A stretch of 64,000 nt of DNA from Archivesica marissinica (Eukaryota; Mollusca; Bivalvia; Venerida; Vesicomyidae): NCBI GenBank assembly GCA_014843695.1, contig CM026403.1, forward strand, positions 42,935,516 through 42,999,515, given 5' to 3'. Below, one piece after another: positions 45,201 to 51,200 of the stretch. The position numbers were made by a program, and so were the translations under genes. The notes under the pieces were generated by a model that worked only from the letters and a program-made list of their open reading frames with translations, ran no database searches and was not told the DNA's origin. Position 1 is the stretch's first letter. Every line of letters starts with the position of its first letter.

Positions 45201-48200
45201 AGTAAGAATACAGAGGTCGGATTCAATGAAAGGGTAGGTGGTTTAGCAAGATATCGTGTTATACAGGGATATATAATGGCATAAGAAAATATCAAATGCA
45301 AATATTCTGGGGGTAGCGTATGTGTTTGTTTATTATAGTGTCATTCCTACTGAAATGGAAAGCCATTTCTGACTTATGAGACACCTCTATGAACATCAGT
45401 AGTTCCCGAATCCTATCCTTGCATTCCTGTTTTTGCATTGTGTTTAGAACGTTCCTTTTCTGGCATTGTTTTTAGAACATTCCTGATCTGGCATTATGTT
45501 TAGAACATTCCTGTTCTGGCATTATGTTTAGAACATTCCTGTTCTGGCATTATGTTTAGAACTTTCCTGTTTTTGCATTGTGTTTAGAATGCTATAGTGG
45601 TAGATTATGGGGGTACTTCACAAAGTATTTCTATTGTCCATAAAACAACAACTATATTCGTATATCATGTCTTATTTTCACATGGTCACAAGAACATTCC
45701 TGTTTTTGCATTAATTACTGATGTCACAGAATATTGACACACCAAAATAATGAGCTAGGGGTCATTTTCCCGCCCACCCTCGTAACTACTTCATATTGCA
45801 ATTGCACGCGTGATTTTTGTTCTTGATCATTTCAATGTATGTTTCCTATTACACACGAGGGTTTTCAAGACAGGCGAGTTAAGCATATTAAATTCGAATA
45901 TTTACTCGAGTTTTATTCTCTGTGAACTTTTTGATACGGTGAAACCCCACATGCACATGCGCAAACTGTTTAAAAGTTTAAACTTTATTAGGAGGCCCAA
46001 TAAGTGGGGAAATTAAGAATGAAATATTATGGAAAATGTAAAAGACGAGAGATCTAGTGCACTGTACATGTCTGCTGAAAAGTGTATGCTTTACATTTAC
46101 TATTTCCCCATTATTTAACCCATTTCATTCTAGATATATTTAAAGAGTTGTGTAAACAACATAGATCCAGATCAGCCACAGCGTGATGCTGCATGCTGAT
46201 CAGGATCTATGTTGTTTGCTACATAGCCAAGTGTCTTAGCAAGATCATCTGAATAGCAAACAGCATAGAGCCTGATCAGATGGCACATTCCGTGGCGGTT
46301 GATCTGGATCTATGTTCTTTGCAAAGACCGTTTGAACGGTATCCAGAATGAAATGGGTTAATCAATACAAAATTACACACATTAAATCTTATTGTTTTTT
46401 GGGATTTTCTTGTGTACATTTTTTACTTTTCATGTCATTATAATGTTAAATTACATGCATGCACACATCACACGCACACATGCAATGTCAAACTACACAC
46501 ACACCACACGCACACATGCAATGTCAAACTACACACACACCACACGTACGCATGCAATGTCAAACTACACACGCACGCATGCAATGTCAAACTACACACA
46601 CACACTACACGCACGCATGCAATGTCAAACTACACACACACCACACGAACGCATGCAATGTCAAACTACACTCACACCACACGCATGCATGCAATGTCAA
46701 ACTACACACACACCACACGCACGCATGCAATGTCACACTACACACACACCACACGCACGCATGCAATGTCAAACTACACACACACCACACGCATGCATGC
46801 AATGTCAAACTACACACACACACCACACGCAGTCATGCAATGTCAAACTACACACACACACCACACACCACACGGAGGGCGATCACCTATGTGTACACTG
46901 TATGAGTGAGGGTGGGTCACCTATGTGTACACTGTATGAGTGAGTGCGGTCACCTATGTGTACACTGTATGAGTGAGGGTGGTCACCTATGTGTACACTG
47001 TATGAGTGAGGATGGGTCACCTATGTGTACACTGTATAAGTGAGTGCGGGTCACCTATGTGTAGACTGTATGAGTGAGTGCGGGTCACCTATGTGTACAC
47101 TGTATGAGTGAGTGCGGGTCACCTATGTGTACACTGTATGAGTGAGTGCGGGTCACCTATGTGTACACTGTATGAGTGAGTGCGGGTCACCTATGTGTAC
47201 ACTGTATGAGTGAGTGCGGGTCACCTATGTGTACACTGTATGAGTGAGGGCGGTCACCTATGTGTACACTGTATGAGTGAGTGTGGTCACCTATGTGTAC
47301 ACTGTATGAGTGAGGACGGGTCACCTATGTGTACACTGTATGAGTGAGTGTGGGTCACCTATGTGTACACTGTATGAGTGAGGGCGGTCACCTATGTGTA
47401 CACTGTATGAGTGAGTGCGGGTCACCTATGTGTACACTGTATGAGTGAGTGCAGGTCACCTATGTGTACACTGTATGAGTGAGGGCGGTCACCTATGTTT
47501 ACACTGTATGAGTGAGTGCGGTCACCTATGTGTACACTGTATGAGTGAGGGCGGTCACCTATGTGTACACTGTATGAGTGAGTGCTGGTCACCTATGTGT
47601 ACACTGTATGAGTGAGTGCTGGTCACCTATGTGTACACTGTATGAGTGAGTGTGGGTCACCTATGTATACACTGTATGAGTGAGGGTGGGTCACCTATGT
47701 GTACACTGTATGAGTGAGGACGGGTCACCTATGTGTACACTGTATGAGTGAGGGTGGGTCACCTATGTGTACACTGTATGAGTGAGTGCGGGTCACCTAT
47801 GTGTACACTGTATGAGTGAGGGCAGTCACCTATGTGTACACTGTATGAGTGAGGGCGGTCACCTATGTGTACACTGTATGAGTGAGGGCGGGTCACCTAT
47901 GTGTACACTGTATGAGTGAGGGCGGTCACCTATGTGTACACTGTATGAGTGAGGCGGGTCACCTATGTGTACACTGTATGAGTGAGGGCGTCACCTATGT
48001 GTACACTGTATGAGTGAGGGGTCACTATTTGTGTACACTGTATGAGTGAGGGGTCACCTATGTGTACACTGTATGAGTGAGTGCGGTCACCTATGTGTAC
48101 ACTGTATGAGTGAGGGCGGGTCACCTATGTGTACACTGTATGAGTGAGTGCGGGTCACCTATGTGTACACTGTATGAGTGAGGGCGGTCACCTATGTGTA

Positions 48201-51200
48201 CACTGTATGAGTGAGTGTGGTCACCTATGTGTACACTGTATGAGTGAGGGCGGTCACCTATGTGTACACTGTATGAGTGAGTGCGGGTCACCTATGTGTA
48301 CACTGTATGAGTGAGGGCAGGTCACCTATGTGTACACTGTATGAGTGAGTGCGGGTCACCTATGTGTACACTGTATGAGTGAGGGCGGTTGGGGTCACCT
48401 ATGTGTACACTGTATGAGTGAGTGCGGGTCACCTATGTGTACACTGTATGAGTGAGTGCGGGTCACCTATGTGTACACTGTATGAGTGAGGGCGGTCACC
48501 TATGTGTACACTGTATGAGTGAGGGCGGGTCACCTATGTGTACACTGTATGAGTGAGGGCGGTCACCTATGTGTACACTGTATGAGTGAGGGCAGTCACC
48601 TATGTGTACACTGTATGAATGAGGGCAGTTACCTATGTGTACACTGTATGAGTGAGGGCGGGTCACCTATGTGTACACTGTATGAATGAGGGCAGTCACC
48701 TATGTGTACACTGTATGAGTGAGGGCGGGTCACCTATGTGTACACTGTATAAGTGAGGGCGGGTCACCTGTGTGTACACTGTATGAGTGAGGGCAGTCAC
48801 CTATGTGTACACTGTATGAGTGAGGGCGGGTCACCTATGTGTACACTGTATGAGTGAGGGCGGGTCACCTATGTGTACACTGTATGAGTGAGGGCGTCAC
48901 CTATGTGTACACTGTATGAGTGAGGGTGGGTCACCTATGTGTACACTGTATGAGTGAGGGCGGTCACCTATGTGTACACTGTATGAGTGAGGGCGGTCAC
49001 CTATGTTTACACTGTATGAGTGAGTGCGGTCACCTATGTGTACACTGTATGAGTGAGGGCGGTCACCTATGTGTACACTGTATGAGTGAGGGCTGGTCAC
49101 CTATGTGTACACTGTATGAGTGAGTGCTGGTCACCTATGTGTACACTGTATGAGTGAGGGTGGGTCACCTATGTGTACACTGTATGAGTGAGGGCGGGTC
49201 ACCTATGTGTACACTGTATGAGTGAGGGCGGGTCACCTATGTGTACACTGTATGAGTGAGGGCGGTCACCTATGTGTACACTGTATGAGTGAGGGCAGTC
49301 ACCTATGTGTACACTGTATGAATGAGGGCAGTCACCTATGTGTACACTGTATGAGTGAGGGCGGTCACCTATGTGTACACTGTATGAGTGAGGGCGGTCA
49401 CCTATGTGTACACTGTATGAGTGAGGGCGGGTCACCTATGTGTACACTGTATGAGTGAGGGCGGGTCACCTATGTGTACACTGTATGAGTGAGGGCGGTC
49501 ACCTATGTGTACACTGTATGAGTGAGGGCGGGTCACCTATGTGTACACTGTATGAATGAGGGCGGTCACCTATGTGTACACTGTATGAGTGAGGGCGGTC
49601 ACCTATGTGTACACTGTATGAATGAGGGCGGTCACCTATGTGTACACTGTATGAGTGAGGGCGGTCACCTATGTGTACACTGTATGAGTGAGGGCGGTCA
49701 CCTATGTGTACACTGTATGAGTGAGGGCGGGTCACCTATGTGTACACTGTATGAGTGAGGGCGGGTCACCTATGTGTACACTGTATGAGTGAGGGCGGTC
49801 ACCTATGTGTACACTGTATGAGTGAGGGCGGGTCACCTATGTGTACACTGTATGAGTGAGGGCGGTCACCTATGTGTACACTGTATGAGTGAGGGCGGTC
49901 ACCTATGTGTACACTGTATGAATGAGGGCGGTCACCTATGTGTACACTGTATGAGTGAGGGCAGTCACCTATGTGTACACTGTATGAGTGAGGGCGGTCA
50001 CCTATGTGTACACTGTATGAGTGAGGGCGGTCACCTATGTGTACACTGTATGAGTGAGGGCGGTCACCTATGTGTACACTGTATTAGTGAGGGCGGTCAC
50101 CTATGTGTATGAGTGAGGGCGGGTCACCTATGCGTACACTGTATGAGTGAGGGTGGGTCACCTATGTGTACACTGTATAAGTGAGGGCGGGTCTTCTGAG
50201 ATTGCAACACTATCACATGTCAGATGACCTGGGTAGCAAGACCAAGGAAAGTGTCTCTCTTTGATTGATGTTCAGATGTACATTTATCATAGTGTTTACG
50301 TGAGTACACCACAATTTACAAAGTTTTTGATGATTATATAATTAAATACCCATAAAGGGAGGTAATTTACAAATAATAATTACGGTATACAACTAGTTCA
50401 TTTCATGGCTGAAGGAACACCTTCAAAATGGAGAGAAGTTAACAATTAAATGTGTTGACTCGTTCAAATATCCACCTCCATGGTCGAGTGGTTATGGTCG
50501 CTGACTTGTGTACCACTGTAACCTACCATCACTAATGGTCACGGGTTCGAGCCATGCTCCGACCGTATCTCTTTTTATGAAAAAATTGGCAGTTTGTTCC
50601 GGAGTTTGGTGCACCAAGTACTGGTTAACCGCTGGAACCGGCCCACGGAGGTGTTTACCTGACACACAGGTGATACTGATTCTATATTTACCTGGCACAC
50701 AGGTGATACTGATTCTATATTTACCTGACACACAGGTGATACTGATTCTATATTTACCTGATACACAGGTGATACTGATTCTATATTTACCTGACACACA
50801 GGTGATACTGATTCTATATTTACCTGACACACAGGTGATACTGATTCTATAATTACCTGACACACAGGTGATACTGATTCTATATTTACCTGACACACAG
50901 GTGATACTGATTCTATATTTACCTGACACACAGGTGATAATGATTCTATATTTACCTGACACACAGGTGATACTGATTCTATATTTACCTGACACACAGG
51001 TGATAATGATTCTATATTTACCTGACACACAGGTGATAATGATTCTATATTTACCTGACACACAGGTGATAATGATTCTATATTTACCTGACACACAGGT
51101 GATACTGATTCTATATTTACCTGACACACAGGTGATAATGATTCTATATTTACCTGACACACAGGTGATACTGATTCTATATTTACCTGACACACAGGTG

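Noticed and set aside
46875..50190. CRISPR-like appearance of regularly spaced repeats
   Set aside because: Units are directly adjacent with no unique spacers, there are no cas genes, and the genome is eukaryotic.
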